From Verrucomicrobiales bacterium (GTDB taxonomy: Bacteria; Verrucomicrobiota; Verrucomicrobiia; Methylacidiphilales; JAAUTS01), in NCBI GenBank assembly GCA_031265105.1, contig JAISDC010000273.1, forward strand, positions 1-36,728: a stretch of DNA of 36,728 nt, written 5' to 3'. Both the position numbers and the translations under genes were made by a program. Numbering within the stretch: position 1 is the first letter of the stretch; the number at the start of each line of letters is the position of its first letter. Under the pieces are notes generated by a model that did no database searches, was not told the origin of the DNA, and worked only from the letters and a program-made list of their open reading frames with translations. Below are positions 26,706-35,789 of this stretch, one piece after another.

Positions 26706-28184
26706 TCACCCAACTTTATCTTGCAAGTGCGCGAGATGATACTTGGGATCAGTCGGCTCACCAGTAGCGTTCACCATCAGCGCCGACGGCTCGTAAATGC
26801 TGCCGTGCCGGTGGATGTTGTCCCGCAGCCAGGACAAAATCGCGCCGTAGTCACCGGCAGCGAGGCGTGCGTCCATATCGGGCATGGCCTGACGCATCTT
26901 GTGCGCCAACTGCGCGGCGTTGAGGTTGCCGAGGGTGTAGGTCGGGAAATAGCCGAACATGCCGCCGCTCCAGTGCACGTCTTGCAGGCAGCCGCGCGCA
27001 TCGTCGGGCACGCTGACGGTGAACAGCCGTTGAAACTCGGCGCGCCAGAACTCCGGCAGCTCCGCCACGGTCAGCGTCCGCTCCACCAGCCGTGTCTCAA
27101 TATTGAAGCGCAGGATGATGTGCAGGTCGTAGCTCACCTCGTCGGCGTCCACGCGAATCAAGCCGCGCCGCACGCGGTTGACGTGGCGGGTCAGCGTCAG
27201 CGGGTCAACGCCGCGCAGTTGCGGGAATAGTTCCGCCGCCGCCGGCAGCCAGTGCCGCCAGAAGGTCTCGTGCCGCGCGATGTGGTTTTCCCAGAAGCGC
27301 GACTGCGACTCGTGAATGCCGAGCGACACCGCCTCGCCCGCCGGCGCGCCGTAATGCTCCGGCAACGTCCCCTGGTCGTATAAGCCGTGCCCCGTCTCGT
27401 GCAGCACGCTGTAGAGCGAGTTGGTGAAATCGTCCTCCGTGTAGCGCGTGGTCAGGCGGCAATCGGCGGGGCCGAGGCCGGTGCAGAACGGGTGTGCCGT
27501 CGTGTCAATCCGGCCCGCGCTGAAATCGAAGCCGAATTTTTCCGCGACCTTTTGATTGAAGATTTGCTGCCGTTCAATCGGATACGGCCCGGCGGGAAAC
27601 TCGTCCGGCAGCGCCGCGTGCCGCGCCACGCCCCGCGCGACTAGCGCTGACAATGACGGCGTCAGCGTGGCGAACAATTTTTGCAACTCGTCACGGTCAG
27701 CGCCCGGCTCGAATTCATCTAGCAAGGCGTTATATGGCGACTGTTCCCAGCCCCACAACTCCGCCATCCGCAGCCGCAGGTCGAGGACTTTTTCCAGGTG
27801 CGGGCGAAACACCGCGAAATCGTTGTCGCGCCGCGCCGCTGACCAGGCTTCGTAAGCGGCGGTGGTGGCGCGCTCGAACTCCGCCACCAGCGGCGGCGGG
27901 ATTTTGACCGCGCGGTCGTAACGCCGCCGCCACCCGCGGACATTCGCCCGCTGTGCCACGGTCAGCGAGTCCGCGTGACGCTCACTGTCAGCGAGCCAGC
28001 GGCCGACCTCAGCGTCGGTGAACAGCCGGTGCGCCAGCGCCGAGCAATACGCCGTTTGCTCGCCACGGTAAGCGGCGGCCTTCGGCGGCAGATAAGTTTG
28101 GTGGTCCCAGTGCAGCACTGAGCAGGCGGTGTTGATTAGCGCGCATTCCCGTGAACGGGCTTCGAGTTGTCGGTAGGCAGGCAT
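26706..28184 (-). CDS. M32-family carboxypeptidase (carboxypeptidase Taq type)
   Basis: SVLHWDHQTYLPPKAAAYRGEQ; zinc motif LHETGHGLYDQG; IHESQSRFWEN. Confidence 0.95.
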   Translation of the reverse strand: MPAYRQLEARSRECALINTACSVLHWDHQTYLPPKAAAYRGEQTAYCSALAHRLFTDAEVGRWLADSERHADSLTVAQRANVRGWRRRYDRAVKIPPPLVAEFERATTAAYEAWSAARRDNDFAVFRPHLEKVLDLRLRMAELWGWEQSPYNALLDEFEPGADRDELQKLFATLTPSLSALVARGVARHAALPDEFPAGPYPIERQQIFNQKVAEKFGFDFSAGRIDTTAHPFCTGLGPADCRLTTRYTEDDFTNSLYSVLHETGHGLYDQGTLPEHYGAPAGEAVSLGIHESQSRFWENHIARHETFWRHWLPAAAELFPQLRGVDPLTLTRHVNRVRRGLIRVDADEVSYDLHIILRFNIETRLVERTLTVAELPEFWRAEFQRLFTVSVPDDARGCLQDVHWSGGMFGYFPTYTLGNLNAAQLAHKMRQAMPDMDARLAAGDYGAILSWLRDNIHRHGSIYEPSALMVNATGEPTDPKYHLAHLQDKVG

Positions 28185-28319
28185 GTGCCAACCCTACCGC
28201 GCGCCGCTGACACTGACGATTTTTTTCACGCCGCCGCCGGCTCGACGATGGCGGCCCGTCACCATCAGCGCGTGCGCCCGCCCGCTGACAGACGGTTAGC
28301 TGCCCGCCGCGCGCCATGC

Positions 28320-31300
28320 TCACGCCAGAATTTGCCGCAGATCGTCGAGGTCGAGGATGGCGGTCAGGGGTTCCTCACGCACGATGGCTTTTGCCAGCGC
28401 GGCCTTGTGTTCCTGCAACTGGCGGATTTTCTCCTCGACGGTGTTTTTGGCTAACAAGCGATAGGCGATAACCTGGCTCGACTGGCCGATGCGGTGGGTG
28501 CGGTCGATGGCCTGCGCCTCGACCGCCGGATTCCACCACGGGTCGAACAGGACGACGTAACTCGCGGCGGTCAGGTTCAGCCCGGTGCCGGCGGCCTTGA
28601 GGGAGAGGAGGAACACCTGCTCGTCCGGCCGGGTTTGGAAGCGCTCGACCAGTTCCTGCCGGCGCTGCGTCCGGCCGGTGAGCATGAGGTGCGCGATGCG
28701 ACGGTCAGCGAGTTCGCGTTGCAAAATTTCCAGCATGGTGACGAATTGGGAGAACACCAACACCTTGTGACCCTCGGCGAGGATCGGCTCGAGTTGGTCA
28801 AACAGCGCCGCGACCTTGGCGGAGCCGGCGGCGGCGAGGTCGTTGCCGACGAGCGCGGGGTGGCAGCAAATCTGCCGCAGACGCAACAGCGATTGCAGAA
28901 TGTTAAAGCGTTGCGCGTTGAACTCGGCGGCGTCGCTGATGTTCAGCAACAGCCGCCGCGCGCGCTTCAGCTCGGCATCGTATAATTTTCGTTGCGCGCC
29001 CTCCAACTCGACCAGCAGCGACTCCTCCACGCGCGGCGGCAGGTCGGCGGCGACTTGCGCCTTGGCGCGGCGCAGCATGAAATGGCTGACGCGGCGCGCG
29101 AGGCGCCGGCTGGCGAGCGGGTCGGCGCGGTCGCCGAACTCGCGCTGGAACGCGGCCTGCCCGCCGAGCAGGCCCGGCATGGCGAACGCGAACAGGCTCC
29201 ACAAATCCAGCGCGCGGTTCTCAACCGGCGTGCCGGTCAGCACGAGGCGGCGCGCGGCGCGCAACGCGCAGGCGGCGCGCGCGCCTTGCGATTGCGGGTT
29301 CTTGATGTTCTGGCCCTCGTCCAGAATCACCGCGTCCCACGCGGGCCGCGCGAGCGCGTCCGCGCGCCGGCGGAGTTGCGCGTAATTGATGACGGTCAGC
29401 GCCACGTCAGGCAAGGCGCCGGCGGCCGGCCAACCGCCGACCGTCAGCGCCGGCGTGAACCGCGCCGCCTCGAGCTGCCAGTTCGACACCACGCTTTTCG
29501 GGCACACCACCAGCGCGCGCGGCGGCGGCAGCCCCCCGGCGGCGCGCTGCTCCGCCAGGTGCAGCAGCCAGATGAGCGTTTGCAGCGTCTTGCCGAGTCC
29601 CATGTCGTCGGCGAGCACGCCGCCGAGATTGTTCGCCGCGAGGTGCGCGAGAAAATGGTAGCCGTCGAGTTGATAGGGGCGCGGCACCGCTGACAATGAC
29701 GCCGGCAGCGGCGGCGGCGGCACGGCGCGCAACCGCCGGGCGCGTTCGCGCAATTCCTCCGCCTGCCGCGCGGGCAGCAGCGCGGACAAATTTTCACCGG
29801 CGAGTTGCAGCGTGTGGAATCGCTGCCGCCGCGGCTTGCCGGCGGCGAGGTCGGGGTTGAGGCCGAGTTCGTCGAGCTGCTCCCGCTGGCCGTCAGCCAG
29901 GTCGAGTTGCAGCCGCCGCCAGCCCTTGCCTTTGAGAAACACAAACCGCCCGCGCGCCTGGAGCAGCAGGTTGGTTTCCTCGGCGCTGAACGCAGTGTCC
30001 TCGGCGCTGACGATGAGGTTGAGGTCGAACCAATCCACCCCCGCGTCGGCGGCGGGCGCGAGCGTCACGCCGAGCCGCGCGCGGTCCGGCGCGCGCAGGA
30101 ACGCCGCCAGCAGCGGGTCGCACTGCACGTCGGCGCCCGCCGCGCGCGCGTCCTCTACCCACTTGGCAAAGCGTTCGGGAAAATTCCTGGCCACGGACGC
30201 GACATAACACGAGCGTTCCGAGTAAGGGTCATCCCAACGCAGGTTCAGTTCCGCCAGCAGATTGACCGCGGCGGCGGTGGCGTCCATGTCGAGATCTGAC
30301 AATTCACTGTCGCTCAACTCGCGTTCGTCGCGCCAGCCGGAGTTGGTGTGGCGGCGCAGCGGCTGACCGTCAGCGTCCGCGAACAATTCCACCTCCAGCC
30401 GCCCGTTGGGGTCGCCGACGCCGAACCGGTGCCGGCAGACGAAACGCGGCCGCGGCGCGATGACACGCGCGCCGGGCAGGGTCACGCCCTCCAACCGCGC
30501 GCCGAGCCGCCGCAGTACACTTTGTCCCAGCCCGCTCGCCAGCGCCGCGCGCGGGATGAGGTGCCCGCGCGCGGGGTTGCTGTCGGCGACCAGCGCGGGC
30601 GGCAGCCGGTAAAAAATCCCGGCGTGCGAATCGAACCGCAACGTGTCCGTCAGCGGCAGCGTGTTCGCCGGCAGCGGCTCGCCGTCAGGCTGCGCCAGCG
30701 CGAAATGCACCTTGTCGCCCGCCGCCGGCGCGCCGCGCCAATGCAGGCAGACCGGCTCGGGATTGAGCGGCTGGCCGTTGCCGCCGAGCACCAGCGCAGC
30801 GAGCGCGGGGTTGTCGGGGATTTGCGCCAGCCAGCGGACCGTCAGCGGCGATTGCAATTCCAGACCGGACGGGCTGTGCCGCCGGTATGCCTGGTCGGCG
30901 CTGAAACTTGCCGCCCACAGCGCCTGCACCAGCGCTGACAGTGACGGCGCGCAGCGCGACAATTCCGCCGGCGTGAGCGCGAGCCATTCCCTGACCGTCG
31001 CGGCCTTCGCGCCGTGCCAGCTCCGGCCGCCGTCCGCGCGATATTGCCAGCGGAACCGATAGTGCTCAAACACAAGCCGCGCCTCGCGCGGACGGACAGC
31101 GGCGGTTTTTTTGCCGGGCGGCGGCGGCAGGGCCTGTTCGAACACCTGCCGCCAGCGGGCCAGTTCGAGCCGCTGACGGTGCGCCTCGATTTTCGCGGTT
31201 ACCGCGGGCAAGTCGGTCAGCGCCGCGAGGAACGCCGGCGCCGGCACTTTCTTTTTGTCGAAAAACCACGCGATGAACTGCCACAACTCCAGCGGCGAGG

Positions 31301-31892
31301 CGGGGTATTGCTCCCAGCAGCCATGGAACGGGCTGATGTGCGCGTATTCGCCGCGCAACACATTCATGTGGCCGTGCAGCGCATACAACTCCTCGCCGCG
31401 AATCGGCGACCCCTGCCGGTGATTGTTCCACAACTGGGTCAAAGCGCGGACCAAGCGCTGCTCGTCCGCCGTCAGCGCGCGCCCGTTGGCCGCGACGACT
31501 TGCCGTGTCAACTGGTTGCTGTAATTTTCCCTGTTCGCGTCCGCCGGCGGCGGGTTGCGGGGCGGCGTGTCGCGCGGGTCGCAGGCGCGGTCATCGTCAG
31601 CGCAGCGCCGCAGCACCGTCAGCGCCAGCGCGAACGCATGCTTGCACTCCCCGCCCATCGGGCACGAACACACCTCATGCCAGCCGCCGCCGGCGTAATG
31701 CCAGGTGACCGTGTACCGTTCCGTTCCGCTGACGGTGGCGGTGATGACCTGCGGTGCCGGCGATTGGACGCCGCGCACCCTGCCGCGTGAAAAATAATCC
31801 TCCCCGCGCGCCCGGATTTTCGGCGGGAAATCCTGCAGCCGCTCGCGTAACCGCGCCAGCGCCGCCTCGTCCAGATGTGCAACTGTTTTCAC
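28320..31892 (-). CDS. SNF2-family helicase with N-terminal SWIM zinc finger
   Basis: SWIM CSCPMGGECKHAFALAL; GGVLADDMGLGKTLQTLIWLL, VILDEGQNIKNP, VLTGTPVENRALDLWSLFAF, VLFDPWWNPAVEAQAIDRTHRIGQ. Confidence 0.97.
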   Translation of the reverse strand: MKTVAHLDEAALARLRERLQDFPPKIRARGEDYFSRGRVRGVQSPAPQVITATVSGTERYTVTWHYAGGGWHEVCSCPMGGECKHAFALALTVLRRCADDDRACDPRDTPPRNPPPADANRENYSNQLTRQVVAANGRALTADEQRLVRALTQLWNNHRQGSPIRGEELYALHGHMNVLRGEYAHISPFHGCWEQYPASPLELWQFIAWFFDKKKVPAPAFLAALTDLPAVTAKIEAHRQRLELARWRQVFEQALPPPPGKKTAAVRPREARLVFEHYRFRWQYRADGGRSWHGAKAATVREWLALTPAELSRCAPSLSALVQALWAASFSADQAYRRHSPSGLELQSPLTVRWLAQIPDNPALAALVLGGNGQPLNPEPVCLHWRGAPAAGDKVHFALAQPDGEPLPANTLPLTDTLRFDSHAGIFYRLPPALVADSNPARGHLIPRAALASGLGQSVLRRLGARLEGVTLPGARVIAPRPRFVCRHRFGVGDPNGRLEVELFADADGQPLRRHTNSGWRDERELSDSELSDLDMDATAAAVNLLAELNLRWDDPYSERSCYVASVARNFPERFAKWVEDARAAGADVQCDPLLAAFLRAPDRARLGVTLAPAADAGVDWFDLNLIVSAEDTAFSAEETNLLLQARGRFVFLKGKGWRRLQLDLADGQREQLDELGLNPDLAAGKPRRQRFHTLQLAGENLSALLPARQAEELRERARRLRAVPPPPLPASLSAVPRPYQLDGYHFLAHLAANNLGGVLADDMGLGKTLQTLIWLLHLAEQRAAGGLPPPRALVVCPKSVVSNWQLEAARFTPALTVGGWPAAGALPDVALTVINYAQLRRRADALARPAWDAVILDEGQNIKNPQSQGARAACALRAARRLVLTGTPVENRALDLWSLFAFAMPGLLGGQAAFQREFGDRADPLASRRLARRVSHFMLRRAKAQVAADLPPRVEESLLVELEGAQRKLYDAELKRARRLLLNISDAAEFNAQRFNILQSLLRLRQICCHPALVGNDLAAAGSAKVAALFDQLEPILAEGHKVLVFSQFVTMLEILQRELADRRIAHLMLTGRTQRRQELVERFQTRPDEQVFLLSLKAAGTGLNLTAASYVVLFDPWWNPAVEAQAIDRTHRIGQSSQVIAYRLLAKNTVEEKIRQLQEHKAALAKAIVREEPLTAILDLDDLRQILA

Positions 31893-31901
31893 AACACCGT
31901 C

Positions 31902-32774
31902 TCAATTTGCGCCGGTCGCCCCCGTTTTCCGTAAAATCACGGCTGACAATAAAATAACCCAACTGGAAAAATACGCCCACAGCAGCGTGGCGATGAAGCC
32001 GCCGAGGGTGCCGTATAGCGGATTGCCCTGCCAGATTTTCACCAAAAACACGCTGTACAACCAGCCGAACAGCAGCCAGCCCACCGTCGCGCACAATGCC
32101 GCGCGCACCACCGCCCGGCTGCGATACCCCACCCCCGCTGACGCTGACAGCACGCGGAAGGTGAACCAGAACGCGCCGAACATCGCCAGCAGCGACAGCC
32201 CGTGCCGGATCATCCGCAGCCCCCAATTGCGCGGCCAGCCGAACAGCAACGAATTGAATTGCTCCTCAATCAGCGGCGCGACGAGGAACAGCAGACTCAC
32301 CACGCACAAAATCACCGCCCAGCCCAGCAGCAGCGCGAAGGCGTACACGCGGTTCAGCCAGTCCATCCGCGGCGGCTTGAGGCCCGGCGCGAAGATGTGC
32401 CGCAGCGCCGCCGACAGGTGCGTCATGAAGGTGCTGGCCGTCCACAGCGCCGCCAGCGAGGCCACCGCCAGCCAGGCCGGCGAGCGCGAGCCGATGGTCG
32501 CGTCGTGCAACAGGTCGCGCGGCTTGAGTTCGGTGCCGCTGGGGATGACGTTGGCGACGATGAATTCCATCGCCTCGCGCGCGCCGGTGGCGTGGAACCG
32601 CGTGGCCAGCAGCATCAACAGCATCAGCATCGGCGCCACCGCCAGCAACAGGTAAAAGGCCAGCGAGGTGGCGTGCGCGTCGAGCCAGCCGCTTTTGTAC
32701 AACCATTCCTTGCCGATGAGCCGCGCGGCGGCGCGGACGGAAATTTTCAGCCACAGGTTGAGGCGCTTGAACAC
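31902..32774 (-). CDS. YihY/BrkB-family integral membrane protein
   Basis: GWLDAHATSLAFYLLLAVAPMLMLLM..., multi-TM, YGTLGGFIATLLWAYFSSWVILLSAVI. Confidence 0.93.
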   Translation of the reverse strand: MFKRLNLWLKISVRAAARLIGKEWLYKSGWLDAHATSLAFYLLLAVAPMLMLLMLLATRFHATGAREAMEFIVANVIPSGTELKPRDLLHDATIGSRSPAWLAVASLAALWTASTFMTHLSAALRHIFAPGLKPPRMDWLNRVYAFALLLGWAVILCVVSLLFLVAPLIEEQFNSLLFGWPRNWGLRMIRHGLSLLAMFGAFWFTFRVLSASAGVGYRSRAVVRAALCATVGWLLFGWLYSVFLVKIWQGNPLYGTLGGFIATLLWAYFSSWVILLSAVILRKTGATGAN

Positions 32775-32783
32775 GGGTTGCTC

Positions 32784-33722
32784 CTAGGGCCAGGCGACGG
32801 TGACCAGTTCGCCGAGGTTATCCCGCGAGGTCACCGGCAGCGGGCCGTGACCGGCGGTGACGAACAGGCTGGCGCCGCGCGGATATTCCCGGTCGCCGAT
32901 GGTGAAGCGGCCGCGCGCGACAAATAGATAGCGGAAACTCCGCCCGCTGACGTTGAGGTCGTCGCCCTGGCCCGGTTCGTCAAAGCAATGGCGGCGGGTG
33001 ACAAAATACGGGCACTCGACCAGGCGGTCGGCGTGCGGCTGGGCGAACGCCGGCTCGCAGTCGTCGAAGTTGATGCACGCCAGCGACTCGGCAACATGCA
33101 GTGCGCGCGGCTGACCGTCAGCGCCGACGCGGTCCCAGTCGTACACGCGGAAGGTGGTGTCGGAGTTCTGCTGGACTTCCAGAATCACGTTGCCCGCGCC
33201 GATGGCGTGGACGCGGCCGCTCGGCAGAAACATCGCCTCGCCGGGCGCGGTTTTCAGGACGTGGAAACAATCGGCGACGGTGTTGGCGGCAATCGCCCGG
33301 GTAAATTTTTCACGATTAACCCCCCGCTTCAATCCGGCGTAAATCTCCGCTGACGGTGACGTCTCGAGGAAATACCACATCTCGGTCTTCGGCTCGCCGT
33401 GGAATTGCGGCGCGAGCGCGGCGGGCGGGTGGACTTGCAGGGAGAGCTTGTCCCGCGCGTCGAGCAGCTTGATGAGGATGGGGAATCGCTCACTGTCAGC
33501 GGCCGCGGTGCCGAAGACGCGCTGACGGTCGGCGGACGCCCACCACTCGTGCACAGTCTGGCCGGCCTCCACCAGCAGCGTCTGCGCCTCGGGGCGGTCG
33601 GCCAACTCCCACGACTCGCCGATGAGCCGGCCGGCGGGCAAGGCGCGCCCGAACAATGTTTGCAAATTGCGCCCGCCCCAGATGCGTTCTTGAAAAATCG
33701 GTTGTAGCGTGAATACCGCCAT
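32784..33722 (-). CDS. manA: Mannose-6-phosphate isomerase, class I
   Basis: LQPIFQERIWGGRNLQTLFG, GESWELADRPEAQT, LIKLLDARDKLSLQVHPP, KTEMWYFLE, SGRVHAIGAGNVILEVQQNSDTTFRVYDWDR. Confidence 0.93.
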   Translation of the reverse strand: MAVFTLQPIFQERIWGGRNLQTLFGRALPAGRLIGESWELADRPEAQTLLVEAGQTVHEWWASADRQRVFGTAAADSERFPILIKLLDARDKLSLQVHPPAALAPQFHGEPKTEMWYFLETSPSAEIYAGLKRGVNREKFTRAIAANTVADCFHVLKTAPGEAMFLPSGRVHAIGAGNVILEVQQNSDTTFRVYDWDRVGADGQPRALHVAESLACINFDDCEPAFAQPHADRLVECPYFVTRRHCFDEPGQGDDLNVSGRSFRYLFVARGRFTIGDREYPRGASLFVTAGHGPLPVTSRDNLGELVTVAWP

Positions 33723-33787
33723 AAGGGTGGCATTTTGCCACTATCAGCGGAATGTGGGAAGTTTTTTTGGGTGAGTGTTGAAAACTC

Positions 33788-33892
33788 AGAACCGCGGAGG
33801 CGCGAAGGTTTTTTTAAGTAGAATTTAACCGCGGAGGCGCGGAGGCGCGGAGATTTTTAGTTGGGGCTTCGCGTCTCTGTGTCTCTGTGATG
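33788..33892. repeat. CCGCGGAGGCGCGGAG-type repeats with an opposing CTCTGTGTCTCTGTG arm
   Basis: accgcggaggcgcgaagg; aaccgcggaggcgcggaggcgcggag ... cgcgtctctgtgtctctgtga; related to the 26046 hairpin. Confidence 0.6.
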
Positions 33893-33909
33893 AAGATGAT
33901 TGAGACAAT

Positions 33910-34155
33910 TCTATCGATGATAGACACGTCTCTATCGACGATAGATACGCCTCTATCGACGATAGACGCACCTCTATTGACGATAGATACGCCTCTATTG
34001 ACGATAGACACGTCTCTATTGACGATAGATGCACCTCTATCAACGATAGACACGCCTCTATTGACGATAGACACGCCTCTATCAACGATAGACACGTCTC
34101 TATCGACGATAGACATGCCTCTATCAACGATAGATACGCTTCTATCAATGATAGA
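33910..34155. repeat. Tandem array: 12 x 15-bp palindrome (TCTATCGACGATAGA) with 6-bp spacers, exact 21-bp period
   Basis: Units start at 33910, 33931, 33952, 33973, 33994, 34015, 34036, 34057, 34078, 34099, 34120, 34141. Confidence 0.97.
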
Positions 34156-34342
34156 AATGGTTCAATAATGAATGGAATGGCAACAGGCGGGGGCCATGTT
34201 CAGCGTGTGAGCGCAGGGGTGCTTGATTTATGATGGATCTCGTTCATCTTCAGCGGGTTTTGATGACGCGGTATGACGATTTGGAGAGGTGGCGATATGG
34301 AGTCTGGTTGCCTTGCGGAAGGGTTTTGAAGGCGGGGCTTGA

Positions 34343-35425
34343 TTATGCCAATTCCGCCAGGCGCATTTCCACGTCGGCGGCTTGCAGGGCGCGGAGGAGT
34401 TCTTCAAGGTCGCCTTCCATGAAGGCTTCCAGGTTGTACATGGTGTAGTTGACGCGGTGGTCGGTGATGCGGTTTTGCGGGTAGTTGTAGGTGCGGATTT
34501 TTTCGGTGCGGTCGCCGCTGCCGATTTGCTGCCGGCGGTGGGCGGCGTATTTGGCGTTTTCTGCCGCCTGTTTTTGCTCCAGCAGGCGGGCGCGCAGGAT
34601 GTTCATCGCTTTGTCGCGGTTTTTCAACTGGGAACGGCCGTCCTGGCAGCGGACGATGAGGCCGGTCGGGATGTGCAGGATTTGCACGGCGCTGTCAGTG
34701 GTGTTGACGCCCTGGCCGCCCGGCCCGCCGGCGCGGCAGACTTCCACGCGGATTTCGTCGGGGCGGATGACCAGGTCCACTTCCTTGGCCTCCGGCAGCA
34801 CGGCGACGGTGGCGGTCGAGGTGTGAATGCGGCCCTGGCTCTCGGTGGCGGGCACGCGCTGCACGCGGTGTACGCCGCTTTCAAAGCGCATTTTTCTGAA
34901 CACGGCCTCGCCGCTGACGGTGAAGACGATTTCCTTGAGGCCGCCCAGGGTGGACGGGCTGCTGTCCATGACGTCGATGTTCCAGCCGGCGGTCTCGGCG
35001 TAGCGGCTGTACATGCGGAACAGGTCGGCGCTGAAGATGCCCGCCTCGTTGCCGCCGGTGCCGGCGCGGATTTCGACGATGGTGTTGCGGGAGTCGTTGG
35101 GGTCGGGCGGCAGGAGGTTGGCGAGCAGGTTTTGCCGCAGGGCGGGAAGTCGCGCCTCAAGCGCGGGCAATTCCTCGCGGGCCAGCGCGGTCAGCTCGGG
35201 GTCACGGTCAGCGGCGATGAGTTCGCGGTCGGCGGCGAGGTCATGTTCGAGCGCGGCGATTTGGGCGCTGAGGGTGAGGGTGCTTTTGACTTGCGCGTGT
35301 TCCTTGAGCGCGGTTTGCGCCCGGGCATGGTCGTTGAACAAGGCGGGGTCGGCGATTTGCGTTTCGAGTTCGGCAAACCGCTGGCGCAGACGGTCAAGAT
35401 GCGGTTGCAGGTTCATCATGTTCAA
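34343..35425 (-). CDS. prfA: Peptide chain release factor 1
   Basis: GTGGNEAGIFSADLFRMY, RVQRVPATESQGRIHTSTATVAVLPE (PAT), RAGGPGGQGVNTTDSAVQILHIPTG. Confidence 0.98.
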   Translation of the reverse strand: MNMMNLQPHLDRLRQRFAELETQIADPALFNDHARAQTALKEHAQVKSTLTLSAQIAALEHDLAADRELIAADRDPELTALAREELPALEARLPALRQNLLANLLPPDPNDSRNTIVEIRAGTGGNEAGIFSADLFRMYSRYAETAGWNIDVMDSSPSTLGGLKEIVFTVSGEAVFRKMRFESGVHRVQRVPATESQGRIHTSTATVAVLPEAKEVDLVIRPDEIRVEVCRAGGPGGQGVNTTDSAVQILHIPTGLIVRCQDGRSQLKNRDKAMNILRARLLEQKQAAENAKYAAHRRQQIGSGDRTEKIRTYNYPQNRITDHRVNYTMYNLEAFMEGDLEELLRALQAADVEMRLAELA

Positions 35426-35524
35426 TTTATCGCGCGGGGCGCGAGCAAATACGCTGCCAGTGGCAACAAAAATGGCCGCGATGAGCAGGCATCCCGGCCA
35501 TTTGCAATTGTTGGTATCGGGGAG

Positions 35525-35764
35525 CTATTTTTTCTTTTTGGCGGCGGCCAGGGCTTCGGATGCCTTGACGGTGCCGAAACGCCGTTTGAATTTGTCCACG
35601 CGACCGGCGGTGTCCACAAACTTTTGCTGGCCGGTGTAGAAGGGATGGCAGGCGGCGCAAATGCCGATGCGGATGTCCTGGCGGGTGGAGCGGGTGGTGT
35701 ACACGGCGCCGCAGGCGCAGGTAATCGTGGTCTCAAGATACTCTGGATGTGTGTCGATTTTCAT
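35525..35764 (-). CDS. rpmE: 50S ribosomal protein L31, zinc-binding form
   Basis: MKIDTHPEYLETTITCACGAVYTTRST...GICAACHPFYTGQQKFVDTAGRVDKFKRRF; start at the internal Met. Confidence 0.96.
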   Translation of the reverse strand: MKIDTHPEYLETTITCACGAVYTTRSTRQDIRIGICAACHPFYTGQQKFVDTAGRVDKFKRRFGTVKASEALAAAKKKK

Positions 35765-35789
35765 AAAATTTTCCCAATGGGGCCGGGCA

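Noticed and set aside
28320-31892. SWIM/SNF2 helicase plus neighbours as a phage-defence island
   Set aside because: Neighbours (YihY-like, manA, M32 peptidase) are housekeeping; no nuclease, methyltransferase or other defence partner adjacent
33825-34148. Heptad-repeat ORFs on both strands across the array as confident CDSs
   Set aside because: A 21-bp period keeps several frames open automatically; no convincing ribosome-binding site or homology seen. Left as an open possibility in the finding
33887-34168. Palindrome array as a CRISPR array
   Set aside because: Repeats are 15 bp, spacers are only 6 bp and themselves recurrent, and no cas genes are present
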